A stretch of DNA of 64,000 nucleotides from Vaginisenegalia massiliensis (GTDB taxonomy: Bacteria; Bacillota; Bacilli; Lactobacillales; Aerococcaceae), in NCBI RefSeq assembly GCF_900604935.1, contig NZ_UWPC01000007.1, forward strand, positions 24,609 to 88,608, in the 5' to 3' direction. The translations under genes were made by a program, and so were the position numbers. How positions within the stretch are numbered: position 1 is the stretch's first letter; every line of letters begins with the position of its first letter. Below the pieces are notes generated by a model, which was given only the letters and a program-made list of their open reading frames with translations, did not search any database and was not told where the DNA came from. Of this stretch, positions 41,745 to 51,311 are shown in pieces.

Positions 41745-42728
41745 TTAATCCGTTAAAGCTTGGTTAGCTGTAATAATGGCTACTTTATACACATCTTCTT
41801 CAACACAACCTCGAGATAAATCAGACACAGGTTTGTTCAAACCTTGTAAAATGGGACCTACTGCTTCGTATGATCCCAAGCGTTGCGCAATTTTATAACC
41901 AATATTGCCTGATTGGAGATCAGGGAATACATAGACTGTCGCTTTACCCGCAACCTCTGATTCGGGTGCTTTCTGTTTGGCTACAACAGGTGAATACGCC
42001 GCATCAAATTGGATTTCGCCGTCGAGCGATAAGTCAGGGGCCAATTCTTTAGCAATCTTGGTGGCTTCAGCTACGCGAGTGACATCCTCAGATTTACCTG
42101 AGCCCTTAGTAGAAAAACTCAATAAGGCTACATGGGGATCAATATCAAACATCTTGGCCGTTTTAGCGGATTCGATAGCAATTTCAGCTAGGGCTTGAGC
42201 TTCTGGCTTAATGTTAATGGCGCAATCAGAAAAGAGGAGCTTTTGACCGTCACGGGTTGGCGGTACCATAATGAAGGCGCCACTCGTTAAGCTCACACCT
42301 GGTTTGGTCTTAATGATTTGTAAAGCTGGACGTACCGTATCGCCCGTTGAATGAACCGCACCCGATACCAAGCCATCTACTTTGTCCATGTAGACCAACA
42401 TGGTACCGAAATAGGTTACATCTAACATTAATCGATCAGCGTCTTCACGAGTCGCTTTACCTTTACGACGATCTAAGAAGGCTTCTTTCATCGCTTCCAA
42501 ATCTGGATAAGTTGCTGGATCAATTTTCTCAATATTTTCAATGTTCCAATGATTAGCCAAAGCTACCTCTTCAATCTCAGCGATATTTCCTAGTAGAACG
42601 GGTTCAACTAGATCATCCGTTTTCAAGCGAACAGCTGCGCCTAACACACGTTTATCAGTTGCTTCAGGAAAGACAATCCGCAAACCTTTACCTTCAATTT
42701 TACTGGCTAATTTCTCAAACATATCCAT
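41745..42728 (-). CDS. pta: Phosphate acetyltransferase
   Basis: A 327-residue short-type Pta that interconverts acetyl-CoA and acetyl phosphate. Blocks are IVFPEATDKRVLGAAVRL, GLVSGAVHSTGDTVRPALQI, LFSDCAIN and VFPDLQSGNIGYKIAQRL. It lacks the N-terminal regulatory domains of the enterobacterial enzyme, as is usual in this group. ATG with GGAGG ten bases upstream. Monocistronic. Confidence 0.96.
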   Translation of the reverse strand: MDMFEKLASKIEGKGLRIVFPEATDKRVLGAAVRLKTDDLVEPVLLGNIAEIEEVALANHWNIENIEKIDPATYPDLEAMKEAFLDRRKGKATREDADRLMLDVTYFGTMLVYMDKVDGLVSGAVHSTGDTVRPALQIIKTKPGVSLTSGAFIMVPPTRDGQKLLFSDCAINIKPEAQALAEIAIESAKTAKMFDIDPHVALLSFSTKGSGKSEDVTRVAEATKIAKELAPDLSLDGEIQFDAAYSPVVAKQKAPESEVAGKATVYVFPDLQSGNIGYKIAQRLGSYEAVGPILQGLNKPVSDLSRGCVEEDVYKVAIITANQALTD

Positions 42729-42762
42729 TCAATGGTCGCCTCCATATTATTTTCATACCCTT

Positions 42763-42790
42763 ATTGTACACTTTTAGATAAAAACTTCAA
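42763..42790 (-). promoter_or_regulatory. Promoter of pta
   Basis: -35 TTGAAG (42785-42790), 16-bp spacer, -10 TACAAT (42763-42768), minus strand. I see no cre site near it. Confidence 0.6.
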
Positions 42791-42877
42791 ACTGTTTTAT
42801 TAATTCAAAGGGAAATTTGATTTTAACGAGCCACTATTATATGAAAAAAGGAACGATACACTCTATTGCTGTGTCTA

Positions 42878-43825
42878 TCAAACCGCATTATCTGTATCAA
42901 TTTTATCGGTAGATTTTCTTTTTTTGAACCAGCGTACGTTAGTCTTTTTACCTACAAAACGCCAAATAAATTTGACAAGCCAGAAAAGAATCACAAGGAA
43001 TAACAAATACGGAATCGCGTAAACAACGAACAGAATGAAACTTTGAGCTAACCAAACAAATTGATTTCCCAATTGACCAATAGCCTGACTCAAGCGATCG
43101 CCAAACCCTTGTGTCCGGGGTTGCCCATCACTGAGCGTGCTAACTTCTCTGAGTTCAAGATTTACGGTCGCAAAATCCACTTGATCATTCAATGTTTCCT
43201 GCTCAGAGAGTATTTGATCGCGCTGTAAGAGAGCTTCATCTAGCTGAGCTTGAATAGCCATAATGTCTGTGATGTTCTTAGCTTGGTCTAAGAGTTCATT
43301 TAATCGTTTCACTCGACTATCGAGTGAGCTTAATCGCATATCTAAATCTTTGGCTTGTTTAGTCACATCTTGAGCTCCCTGACTGAGGGAAATGCGTTTA
43401 CCTAATTTGGCTTGACTCAAGCGATCGATAGCTTGTTGAAACTGGTCTTTAGGCACACGAATGGTTAAACTTAGCATATTTAAACTCAAATCATTCATTT
43501 GATAACTCTGATAAACAGGATTTTGCCCTTCATTTTGGTACTGAATCAACCATTGTTTGTCCTTGATCAACTTAAGCAGATTTTGACGATCTTCTTGATA
43601 ATGAACCGTTTCAAATTTTAAGTCAGCCGTTTCAATCATCACTTGTTCTTTCGCTGCTGATGATTCTTTGTTTGCCACACCGACTTTAGAATCAGTAACA
43701 ACTTGTCGATCCGCCGATGCCGAATAACTTGAACTTTGACTTGTTTCATGAATCTGATTCACCGGTTCTTGGCACCCAGCCAGTAACAAGCAAACTAACA
43801 CCATTCCCAACTTCGCTTGACGCAT
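42878..43825 (-). CDS. DUF4349-domain lipoprotein
   Basis: About 315 residues. The signal peptide ends in the lipobox LLAGCQ. A Ser/Lys-rich linker leads to the DUF4349 core (about 65-230: IRVPKDQFQQAIDRLSQAKL, DLDMRLSSLDSRVKRLNELL, QIDF-like DQVDFATVNLEL) with a coiled-coil middle. A membrane helix lies near residues 255-285, followed by a basic cytosolic tail. I start it at ATG 43823-43825, with GGTGG eight bases upstream; a GTG four codons earlier is possible. The function of the family is not known. Confidence 0.82.
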   Translation of the reverse strand: MRQAKLGMVLVCLLLAGCQEPVNQIHETSQSSSYSASADRQVVTDSKVGVANKESSAAKEQVMIETADLKFETVHYQEDRQNLLKLIKDKQWLIQYQNEGQNPVYQSYQMNDLSLNMLSLTIRVPKDQFQQAIDRLSQAKLGKRISLSQGAQDVTKQAKDLDMRLSSLDSRVKRLNELLDQAKNITDIMAIQAQLDEALLQRDQILSEQETLNDQVDFATVNLELREVSTLSDGQPRTQGFGDRLSQAIGQLGNQFVWLAQSFILFVVYAIPYLLFLVILFWLVKFIWRFVGKKTNVRWFKKRKSTDKIDTDNAV

Positions 43826-43937
43826 CCTCGATTCCACCTTTCCTATGCCTTTTCTTAGCTTCAGTATAGCATGCTGTTTATTGGCATCCTATTAAGAACC
43901 GTTTACGGATTCTTATAAATTTGATGGCTTCAATACC

Positions 43938-43996
43938 AAAAAACTCTTGGTGAGAGTAATGGCTTCGTCAGACACGTCCATCACTCTCACCAAGAG
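43938..43996 (-). terminator. Terminator of nrdIEF
   Basis: CTCTTGGTGAGAGT (43944-43957) pairs with ACTCTCACCAAGAG (43983-43996); on the minus strand TTTTTTGG follows. Confidence 0.85.
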
Positions 43997-44019
43997 AATC
44001 ACTATTACTTATTTAAGGA

Positions 44020-44979
44020 TTAAACCCATTTTGTATAATCTTCATCCGTCATCGCTTCAACTGAACCCAACAGATAACCATTACCCACTTGAGAGAAGAA
44101 ATCATGGTTAGACGTTCCAGTTGAAATACCGTTCATGACGATTGGATCAACATCTTCGGCGGTATCCGGGAACAAAGGATCAAAACCTAGATTTTGCAAA
44201 GCTTTATTAGCATTATAACGAATAAAGACTTTTACTTTCTCTGTCCAGCCAATCTCGTCATAGATTTCTTGGGTGAATTTACTTTCATTTTGATAGAGGT
44301 CAAAGACTAATTGGTAAACCCACTGTTTTAAATCTTCTTGCTCGGCTTGGCTTAATTGGTTATAGCCTAATTGGAATTTGTAGCCGATATAGGTTCCGTG
44401 AACCGATTCGTCACGAATAATGAGCTTAATAATTTCAGCCACATTGGACAGTTTGTTATTTCCTAGATAATAAAGCGGTGCAAAGAAACCCGTATAGAAC
44501 AAGAAGGATTCTAGCATAACGGAAGCAGCCTTAACTTGTAGGGGGCTGCCATTTTGATAGACCTCATTAATTCGATCCGCTTTCCATTGAATTGTTTCAT
44601 TGGAGTTCGTCCAAGTAAAGATATCATCGATTTCAGCTTTAGTATTCAAAGTAGAGAAAATAGACGAATAAGATTTCGCATGAACCGATTCCATAAATTG
44701 AATATTATTGAGGACGGCTTCTTCGTGTTGGGTACGAATGGATTCCTTAAGAACGGCCACCCCATCTTGAGACTGAAGGGTATCTAAGAGGGTTAGTCCA
44801 CCAAAGACTTTACCCACCATATCTTTCTCAGCAGCCGATAAGAGGCGCCAATCATCTAAGTCATTGGATAAAGGGATACGCGTATCTAACCAGAACTGCT
44901 CGGTTAACTTTTCCCAAGTTAGTTTGTCAATCATATCCTCGATTTGATTCCAGTTAATCGCGATATAGGGTTGTGTCAT
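44020..44979 (-). CDS. nrdF: Ribonucleoside-diphosphate reductase class Ib, beta subunit
   Basis: A 319-residue dimetal-tyrosyl radical subunit. Expected ligands are present in DTLQSQDGV, LNNIQFMESVHAKSYSSIFS and IIRDESVHGTYIGYKFQ. The C-terminal tail ends near EDYTKWV for docking on NrdE. It follows nrdE by 28 bp. NrdF typically uses a manganese cofactor assembled with NrdI. Confidence 0.96.
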   Translation of the reverse strand: MTQPYIAINWNQIEDMIDKLTWEKLTEQFWLDTRIPLSNDLDDWRLLSAAEKDMVGKVFGGLTLLDTLQSQDGVAVLKESIRTQHEEAVLNNIQFMESVHAKSYSSIFSTLNTKAEIDDIFTWTNSNETIQWKADRINEVYQNGSPLQVKAASVMLESFLFYTGFFAPLYYLGNNKLSNVAEIIKLIIRDESVHGTYIGYKFQLGYNQLSQAEQEDLKQWVYQLVFDLYQNESKFTQEIYDEIGWTEKVKVFIRYNANKALQNLGFDPLFPDTAEDVDPIVMNGISTGTSNHDFFSQVGNGYLLGSVEAMTDEDYTKWV

Positions 44980-45007
44980 TATTTTGACTCCTTTCTAGTT
45001 AGGACGA

Positions 45008-47185
45008 TTAAATTGAGCAGCTTTCACATTCATTGGAGCCGACTTCATCGTTGTTCTCTGTAAAGGTCCGGACATAGTAAATCGATTTAATCCCCTTTTT
45101 CCAAGCATAATGACGGAGGATATTCAAATCGCGAGTTGTCATCTTATTGGTCCGACCTTGTTTCCATTCATACATGCCTTCTGGTATCTCTGAGCGCATA
45201 AAGAGCGTCAATGACATACCTTGGTCAATATACTTCTGCGCGGCTGCATAGACATCAATAACCTTACGCATATCCATATCATAAGCTGATTTATAGTAAG
45301 GTAGGGTATCGTTTGACAGCATCGGAGCAGGATAATAGGTTTTACCCGTTTTCTTTTCTTGACGTTCTTCAATCAGGCGCGTAATAGGATGTAGGCTAGC
45401 TGACGTTTCATTTACATAGGAAATTGAGCCTGTCGGAGCAATGGCCAATCGGTTTTGGTGATATAGACCATCGGCTTGAACCGCTTCTTTCAAGGCTTGC
45501 CAATCTTCAGCCGTTGGCATAGGAACTTTGGTCATGATTTCGGCTACTTTAGGGCTTGAGATCGTAAAAGGATCTTGAATAAAGGTATCAAAATACTCGC
45601 CTGTCGCATATTTAGACGCTTCAAAGTTCTCGAAAGTATGTTGACGTTCTTTAGCGATTTTGTTACTAGCTACCAAGGAATAATAATTTAAAGCATTGAA
45701 ATAAGCTTCCGTTAATTCAAGTGATTCTGGAGAACCGTATTCCATTTGATTAATTGCAAACAAGGTATGCAAGCCCATGGCTCCTAAACCAATCGTGTGA
45801 GCCAAATCATTACCGTGTTTTACGGTCGGAACAGCTTCAATATTTGAATGGTCAGTTACATAGGTTAAGGCCCGAACCGCTGTCTCTACTGAGGAAGCAA
45901 AATCAGGCGACTGAATCATATTAACGATATTAGTTGAGCCCAAATTACACGAAATATCCGTTCCTAAAACTTCAAACTCTTGACGGTTGTTAATCACGGA
46001 TGGCCGTTGAATTTGTAAAATCTCCGAACATAGATTACTCATGGTAATTGTTCCCTCAATTGGGTTTGCACGGTTAGCCGTATCAATGTTAATAATATAC
46101 GGATAGCCTGACTCTTGTTGGAGTTTTGAAATCTCATTCTCTAAATCACGGGCAAATACTTTAGATTTACGAATTTCTTCGTTATTAACTAAATTGTCGT
46201 ATTCAGCTGTAATATCAATATAAGAGAATGGCTTGCCATAGATACGTTCAACATCATAAGGACTAAAGAGATACATTGGCTCATCTTTAGCTGCTAATTC
46301 ATAAAACTTATCTGGCACCACTAAACCTAACGATAACGTCTTCACCCGGATTTTCTCATCGGCATTTTCTTTCTTAGTCGATAAGAAAGAAACGACATCT
46401 GGGTGGAAAATATTTAAGTATACTGCCCCAGCCCCGTTTCGTTGGCCTAATTGATTCGAATAAGAGAAAGAATCTTCCAATAATTTCATAACAGGAACCA
46501 CGCCACTGGAAGCATTCTCAATTTTCTTAATCGGGTCACCTGCAGCCCGTAAATTCGATAAATTAACTCCAACACCGCCACCAATACGTGATAACTGCAA
46601 GGCCGAGTTGATAGTACGGCCGATCGAGTTCATATCATCCGTAACTTGAATTAAGAAACAAGACACTAACTCACCCCGACGTTTACGGCCCGCATTGAGG
46701 AAAGTAGGTGTCGCCGGTTGATAGCGTTGCGCAATCATCTCATCACGGAGCTTAGTTGCTAAGGCTTCATCGCCATCTGCTAAGAATAGAGCACAAAAAG
46801 CAATTCGGTCTTCATAACGCTCAATATAACGTTGGCCATCATTGGTCTTCAAGGCATATTGGGTATAAAACTTGTAAGCTGACATAAAGGATTTGAAACG
46901 GAATTTCATATCGTAGGTCGAAGAAATTAAGTCTTTAACAAATTGACGATCGTACTTTTCAATAAATTCTCGTTCAATATAATCATGGTCCATCAAATAT
47001 TTAATCTTCTCATCTAATGTATAAAAGAAGACCGTATTCGGATTGACATGCTCCAGAAAATACGCACGTACAGCTTCACGATCTTTATGAAGCGGAATTT
47101 TGCCATCAACTGGACGATTCAATTCATTATTCAGTTTATAGTACGTGATTTCAGTTGGTTTACTTGATAGGACTGGTTTATCCAT
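45008..47185 (-). CDS. nrdE: Ribonucleoside-diphosphate reductase class Ib, alpha subunit
   Basis: A 725-residue catalytic subunit. Conserved segments are PTFLNAGRKRRGELVSCFLI, RIGGGVGVNLSNLRA, NLCSEI (active-site Cys), GLGAMGLHTLFA, APTGSISYVNETSASLHP and the C-terminal redox pair in NECESCSI. It has no N-terminal ATP-cone of the long kind, as expected for class Ib. Its start overlaps the end of nrdI by 8 bp. Confidence 0.97.
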   Translation of the reverse strand: MDKPVLSSKPTEITYYKLNNELNRPVDGKIPLHKDREAVRAYFLEHVNPNTVFFYTLDEKIKYLMDHDYIEREFIEKYDRQFVKDLISSTYDMKFRFKSFMSAYKFYTQYALKTNDGQRYIERYEDRIAFCALFLADGDEALATKLRDEMIAQRYQPATPTFLNAGRKRRGELVSCFLIQVTDDMNSIGRTINSALQLSRIGGGVGVNLSNLRAAGDPIKKIENASSGVVPVMKLLEDSFSYSNQLGQRNGAGAVYLNIFHPDVVSFLSTKKENADEKIRVKTLSLGLVVPDKFYELAAKDEPMYLFSPYDVERIYGKPFSYIDITAEYDNLVNNEEIRKSKVFARDLENEISKLQQESGYPYIINIDTANRANPIEGTITMSNLCSEILQIQRPSVINNRQEFEVLGTDISCNLGSTNIVNMIQSPDFASSVETAVRALTYVTDHSNIEAVPTVKHGNDLAHTIGLGAMGLHTLFAINQMEYGSPESLELTEAYFNALNYYSLVASNKIAKERQHTFENFEASKYATGEYFDTFIQDPFTISSPKVAEIMTKVPMPTAEDWQALKEAVQADGLYHQNRLAIAPTGSISYVNETSASLHPITRLIEERQEKKTGKTYYPAPMLSNDTLPYYKSAYDMDMRKVIDVYAAAQKYIDQGMSLTLFMRSEIPEGMYEWKQGRTNKMTTRDLNILRHYAWKKGIKSIYYVRTFTENNDEVGSNECESCSI

Positions 47186-47543
47186 TTTTTTCCACCTGCT
47201 CTTTCAATTTTGTTACATCATTATGGGATCCTTGGAATTCAAACAAATGCAGCAATGGGACTTGGTAGTCACGGCTAAAATCTTTAGCTGAAAAACCAAA
47301 TAGGGTATTAAAATTTCGATTCCCGCCACCTGCAACTCCCTTGCAAAAGGCACGGTTATGGCCTGTTTCAATAAAATCATTACATAGGCTAGTAACTTCA
47401 CGATCATAAGACGGAATGATCATAATGTAAGGTTGGTCTACTTGCGTAAAGGCATTTTCATAGGTCAATTCAAAACTTGGCCAACCAAGTTTAGCGACAA
47501 ACTTTCGCGTTTGACCCGTTAAAGACAAGAAAACAACTAGCAA
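47178..47543 (-). CDS. nrdI: Flavodoxin-like NrdI protein
   Basis: A 121-residue flavoprotein that supplies the oxidant for assembling the NrdF manganese-radical cofactor. The FMN phosphate loop is SLTGQTRKF; other marks are IMIIPSYDREVTS and GVAGGGNRNFNTLFG. TTG start with GGGAGG eight bases upstream. First gene of nrdIEF, which has two NrdR-type boxes about 80-130 bp upstream. Confidence 0.94.
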   Translation of the reverse strand: MLVVFLSLTGQTRKFVAKLGWPSFELTYENAFTQVDQPYIMIIPSYDREVTSLCNDFIETGHNRAFCKGVAGGGNRNFNTLFGFSAKDFSRDYQVPLLHLFEFQGSHNDVTKLKEQVEKNG

Positions 47544-47623
47544 GACTCATTCCTCCCTACGTAATCTAACTTGTTTAATGATACCATGTTTTAAGTGAAT
47601 AGCCTAGACCAATTTCACAACTA

Positions 47624-47639
47624 ATACATTATTTTGTGC
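47624..47639. promoter_or_regulatory. NrdR box 2 (nrd-proximal)
   Basis: ATACATTATTTTGTGC matches the core of the NrdR consensus acaCwAtATaTwGtgt at most conserved positions. Its centre is 32 bp, three helical turns, from that of box 1, the usual arrangement of paired NrdR boxes. Confidence 0.65.
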
Positions 47640-47645
47640 CTGGCG

Positions 47646-47674
47646 CTAAAAAGAGACACAATATCTTGTGTCTC
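47646..47674 (-). terminator. Terminator of the Nudix gene, overlapping NrdR box 1
   Basis: GAGACACAA-TATC-TTGTGTCTC (47653-47674) followed on the minus strand by TTTTTAG. The same bases form the distal NrdR box. Confidence 0.75.
47656..47671. promoter_or_regulatory. NrdR box 1 (distal)
   Basis: ACACAATATCTTGTGT matches the NrdR consensus acaCwAtATaTwGtgt at 15 of 16 positions. NrdR represses ribonucleotide reductase genes when dATP is plentiful. The nrdR gene itself is not in the window. Confidence 0.7.
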
Positions 47675-47681
47675 TCCTTCC

Positions 47682-48143
47682 TTAATAGTTCCAACCAATT
47701 TCACTATAAGGAATACCTTCTTGATAGTTATGAATTGCAATCTGATTGTAATCGATGAGGCGATCGGGTAAGTGATTTAGATCCACCCAAATAAGTTCAT
47801 CATTTTTGTCAGGTTCATTAATGACAAAATCAAACTCCTCGTCGCCTGCCAATTCAAGAGCAAAATAGAAATAATAATATACTTTGTCGTTCGAACGAAT
47901 ATGAATCGTCGTTGCTAAATCTAACCGGTCCATAGGAATTTCCACCCGTAATTCCTCAGCTAGTTCTCTGACAGCGGCTTGCTTGGTAGATTCATCTGCC
48001 TCAACATGACCACTCGCACCACAATCGTACCATCCATCACAATAACCTGTATCTTTACGTTTCTGCAATAAGACTTTTCCATCCTTAACAATGATCAAAA
48101 AGACCGCACTCATGGTCTTGTAGCGTTCAGGTCTCACTAACAT
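47682..48143 (-). CDS. Nudix hydrolase
   Basis: A 153-residue Nudix enzyme with the box GHVEADESTKQAAVRELAEE followed by LRV. The final Gly of the consensus (EExGU) is Arg here, a mild deviation. The N-terminal MSAVFLIIVKDGKVLLQKRK suggests an (d)NTP- or sanitising-type member. I start it at ATG 48141-48143, with AGAGGTG at good spacing; the open frame continues 35 codons upstream without a ribosome site and would overlap the copY promoter region. Confidence 0.85.
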   Translation of the reverse strand: MLVRPERYKTMSAVFLIIVKDGKVLLQKRKDTGYCDGWYDCGASGHVEADESTKQAAVRELAEELRVEIPMDRLDLATTIHIRSNDKVYYYFYFALELAGDEEFDFVINEPDKNDELIWVDLNHLPDRLIDYNQIAIHNYQEGIPYSEIGWNY

Positions 48144-48211
48144 CCTCATCACCTCTTTCTTCTTACTTCCTATTGTAACATACACCATCATTAGCAGAAA
48201 AAACAAAGCTC

Positions 48212-48240
48212 TTGACATCTTTAGTTTACAGGTGTAAACT
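48212..48240 (+). promoter_or_regulatory. Promoter of copY-copA
   Basis: -35 TTGACA (48212-48217), 17-bp spacer, -10 TAAACT (48235-48240). The first cop box covers the spacer end and the -10. Confidence 0.75.
48227..48236. promoter_or_regulatory. cop box 1 (CopY operator)
   Basis: TACAGGTGTA matches the CopY operator TACAnnTGTA exactly, within the longer dyad GTTTACAGGTGTAAAC, and overlaps the -10 element. Confidence 0.85.
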
Positions 48241-48252
48241 TCAATCAAAGAT

Positions 48253-48262
48253 TACATTTGTA
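48253..48262. promoter_or_regulatory. cop box 2 (CopY operator)
   Basis: TACATTTGTA matches TACAnnTGTA and lies between the -10 and the ribosome site of copY, 26 bp from box 1. Confidence 0.85.
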
Positions 48263-48278
48263 AACTAGGAGGTTTAAA

Positions 48279-48731
48279 ATGACCAATACCAACCCACATA
48301 TCACTAGTGCTGAATGGGAAGTCATGCGTGTCGTTTGGGCTAATCACTCAATTAGCAGTCGCCAAATTATTGATTTACTCACTTCTATTTTAGCTTGGAA
48401 AGAAGGAACGATTAAATCCCTCATTAATCGCTTAGTTCAAAAAGGTTTATTAATTAAAGAAGAAAATAAACGGCCAAGTAGCTACCAAGCCAGCATTAGC
48501 GAGTTAGAAGCCTTAGCTAGTCACGTTCAGCTACTTTTCAACCAAACCTGTCAACGTCAGCGGGGCCAACTATTACATACCATCATTGAGCAGCAAGAGC
48601 TGAGCCAAGCGGATTGTCGTTTATTAATTGACCAACTCAATCAAAAACTTGATCACGCACCAGAAAGACTCGCCTGTCAATGTCCAGTTGGCCAATGTCA
48701 CTGCCATCAGCATCCCAACAAGGAGGGTTAA
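48279..48731 (+). CDS. copY: CopY/TcrY-type copper-responsive repressor
   Basis: A 150-residue BlaI/CopY-family protein. The winged helix is N-terminal (ITSAEWEVMRVVWANHSISS, then RQIIDLL, TIKSLINRLVQKGLL). The C-terminus has the Cys hook CQCPVGQCHC (CxCx4CxC), which binds Zn in the repressing form and Cu(I) on induction. Two cop boxes in its own promoter support autoregulation with copA. ATG with AGGAGG upstream. Confidence 0.95.
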   Translation: MTNTNPHITSAEWEVMRVVWANHSISSRQIIDLLTSILAWKEGTIKSLINRLVQKGLLIKEENKRPSSYQASISELEALASHVQLLFNQTCQRQRGQLLHTIIEQQELSQADCRLLIDQLNQKLDHAPERLACQCPVGQCHCHQHPNKEG

Positions 48732-48737
48732 ATACTT

Positions 48738-51212
48738 ATGGAAAATCATCACTACACTGTTCAAGGCCTCCATTGCGCCTCTTGTGCCCTCAAAGTGGAA
48801 CAAACCTTACAGAAGCAGCCAGGCGTTCAAAGTGCGCAAGTCAATTACGCAACTGAACAAGCCCGAGTAAGCTTCGACCACAACTTAACCAACTTTCAAC
48901 AAATACAAGATGCAGTTAAGGCCATCGGTTACCAATTAGAACCTGACAGTCAAAATCCAAGTTCTAGTCACTTTCAAGTAACAGGTATGGGTTGCGCCTC
49001 TTGTGCTAACAAAATAGAACAAAAGTTGAATCAATTACCCCAAGTGAAACAAGCTCAAGTAAATTTAGCTAAAGAAGAATTAACTGTGGATTGGCATGGA
49101 TCCATCGACGAGGATTTAATCTGTCAAACTGTCAAAGAACTTGGCTATACTGTTCAAGTAAACCTTGATGGTGGGCTAGCCCTACCGGAGCAAGTTGCCA
49201 AACAAGAAAGCAAACAGGCTCAACTTCGCTCTCAAAAACATCAGCTTTATTGGATGGCAGCCTTTACTTTGCCTCTATTTATTTTAACGATGGGACCCAT
49301 GGTAGGTCTCAAGCTTCCTCATGAAATTTCCCTAGCGCACGCTCCCTTAACCAACGCTTTGCTTCAGTTAGGACTTACTTTGCCAGTCATGTACTTAAAT
49401 CGTCACTTATATCAACGTGGCTGGAGCTTTTTGTTCAAAGGCCATCCTAATATGGAATCACTTGGAGCTTTGGGAACTAGTGCAGCTTTTATTCAAGGAC
49501 TATGGGTCACCTATTCTCTCCTAAGCCAAGGGACCCCCAGCCACGAGGGCCATTTAGATCTTTATTATGAGTCTGTTGCGGTCATCCTAACCCTGATGGC
49601 CTTAGGTAAATATCTAGAAAATCTCGCTAAAGGCAAAACATCCCAAGCCATCCAAGCATTAGTTCAACTTGCACCCCAAGAAGCTCGTCTAATTAAGGAA
49701 GATGGTCAAAGTCAAATGATTGCTAGTGCACAATTACAAGTCAATCAATTGATTCAAGTCAATCCTGGTGAAGCGATTCCTGCTGACGGTGTCATTATTG
49801 ATGGTCAAAGCTTTGTTGATGAATCCATGTTAACCGGTGAAAGTCTTCCCGTCGCAAAAGGAGTAGGAGATGCTGTTACGGGAGCAAGTTTGAATCAAAA
49901 TGGAAGTTTACGCATTCGAGTTACACGTGTAGGCCAAGATAGTTTTCTCGCTCAAATTGTGCATTTAGTAGAAGAAGCTCAAAGCAATAAAGCCCCCATT
50001 GCTCAACTAGCCGACCGAGTCTCAGGCATCTTTGTTCCTAGCGTAATGATCATCGCCCTCCTATCCGGTCTAACTTGGTACTTTTTACTAGGTTCTAGTT
50101 TGGCCTTCGCTTTAAAAATATTCATCGCTGTCTTGATTATCGCCTGTCCTTGCGCTTTGGGTTTAGCGACACCGACAGCAATTATGGTCGGTACTGGCAC
50201 CGCAGCCCGTCAGGGTATTCTAGTTAAAAACGGAGCCATTCTCCAAGCCGTTCAAGAAGCCGACATTCTATTGCTTGATAAGACGGGAACTATTACTCAA
50301 GGTCAACCTAAAGTAACCCAATCCTATCTAACCAATAAAACAAATCCTAATGACTTCTTCCAGTTACTAGCTTCCATTGAGGCTAAATCCGAACACCCTT
50401 TAAGCCGAGCCATTCTTGACCATTATCAAGCTCATTATCAGTCCCAGCTTTTAATCCTTGATCAGTTTGAAAATCTACCTGGCTTGGGGCTTAAAGCTAA
50501 CTTTAGTGGCCATAAAATAAAAGTTGGCAAGGCGGCCTTCATTTTTGACCAGCACCCCCATCCAGAATGGCAAGAACGTGCAAAACAATGGGAACTTGCT
50601 GGACAAACTGTCATCTACCTCGCTCAAGATCAAGAGGTCATGGGCATGGTCGCCATTGCTGACCCGCTAAAGGAAACGAGTCGTCAAGCCATCCAAGACT
50701 TAAAAAAAGCAGGCTTAGCCATTCATATGGTAACCGGTGACGGACATGCAACCGCTCAAGCCATAGGCAAAAAGGTTGGCATCCAAACCGTTCATAGCCA
50801 AGTCCTACCTCAAGAAAAAGCTCAAGTCGTCAAAGACTTACAAGAAGGAGGACACCAAGTCATCATGGTGGGTGACGGCATCAATGATGCACCTGCCCTA
50901 GCTCAAGCGAACATCGGCATGGCCATCGGAGCGGGAACCGATATCGCCATTGAGTCAGCCGATATCATTCTTTTGAATAGCTCTCTAGAAGATGTAACGA
51001 CAGCGATTAAGATGAGTCGCAACACTCTCCGCATCATCAAACAGAATCTATTTTGGGCCTTTTCTTATAATGTTATTGGCATTCCTTTTGCTATGGGCCT
51101 CTTTAAGTTACTCTTTAACGGCCCTTTATTGGATCCGATGATGGCGGCTTTGGCTATGAGCCTCTCCTCTGTTTCCGTACTAGTGAATGCTTTACGACTT
51201 AAAAACAAATAA
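48738..51212 (+). CDS. copA: Copper-translocating P1B-type ATPase
   Basis: An 824-residue Cu(I) exporter. Two HMA metal-binding domains are N-terminal ([13 protein letters not shown] and [13 protein letters not shown], about residues 10 and 81). Then come the membrane CPC motif ([11 protein letters not shown]), phosphorylation site DKTGT, the SEHPL motif (His of P1B ATPases), TGDG and [11 protein letters not shown]. It begins 7 bp after copY. No copZ chaperone gene follows; the operon ends at a strong terminator. Confidence 0.96.
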   Translation: MENHHYTVQGLHCASCALKVEQTLQKQPGVQSAQVNYATEQARVSFDHNLTNFQQIQDAVKAIGYQLEPDSQNPSSSHFQVTGMGCASCANKIEQKLNQLPQVKQAQVNLAKEELTVDWHGSIDEDLICQTVKELGYTVQVNLDGGLALPEQVAKQESKQAQLRSQKHQLYWMAAFTLPLFILTMGPMVGLKLPHEISLAHAPLTNALLQLGLTLPVMYLNRHLYQRGWSFLFKGHPNMESLGALGTSAAFIQGLWVTYSLLSQGTPSHEGHLDLYYESVAVILTLMALGKYLENLAKGKTSQAIQALVQLAPQEARLIKEDGQSQMIASAQLQVNQLIQVNPGEAIPADGVIIDGQSFVDESMLTGESLPVAKGVGDAVTGASLNQNGSLRIRVTRVGQDSFLAQIVHLVEEAQSNKAPIAQLADRVSGIFVPSVMIIALLSGLTWYFLLGSSLAFALKIFIAVLIIACPCALGLATPTAIMVGTGTAARQGILVKNGAILQAVQEADILLLDKTGTITQGQPKVTQSYLTNKTNPNDFFQLLASIEAKSEHPLSRAILDHYQAHYQSQLLILDQFENLPGLGLKANFSGHKIKVGKAAFIFDQHPHPEWQERAKQWELAGQTVIYLAQDQEVMGMVAIADPLKETSRQAIQDLKKAGLAIHMVTGDGHATAQAIGKKVGIQTVHSQVLPQEKAQVVKDLQEGGHQVIMVGDGINDAPALAQANIGMAIGAGTDIAIESADIILLNSSLEDVTTAIKMSRNTLRIIKQNLFWAFSYNVIGIPFAMGLFKLLFNGPLLDPMMAALAMSLSSVSVLVNALRLKNK

Positions 51213-51230
51213 GATACCATCATAAATCAC

Positions 51231-51272
51231 AAAGGCGATAAAAGAAGCTCTTCTTCTCTTATCGCCTTTTTA
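51231..51272 (+). terminator. Terminator of copYA
   Basis: AAGGCGATAA and TTATCGCCTT with inner AGAAG/CTTCT pairing, followed by TTTTAATG. It also faces the convergent XRE gene. Confidence 0.85.
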
Positions 51273-51311
51273 ATGTTTGTATCCATTGGTCGGAAATGTT
51301 CAATTTATTTA

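Noticed and set aside
48628..48870. 80-codon frame across the copY-copA junction
   Set aside because: It is out of frame with both genes, which are strongly supported by motifs.
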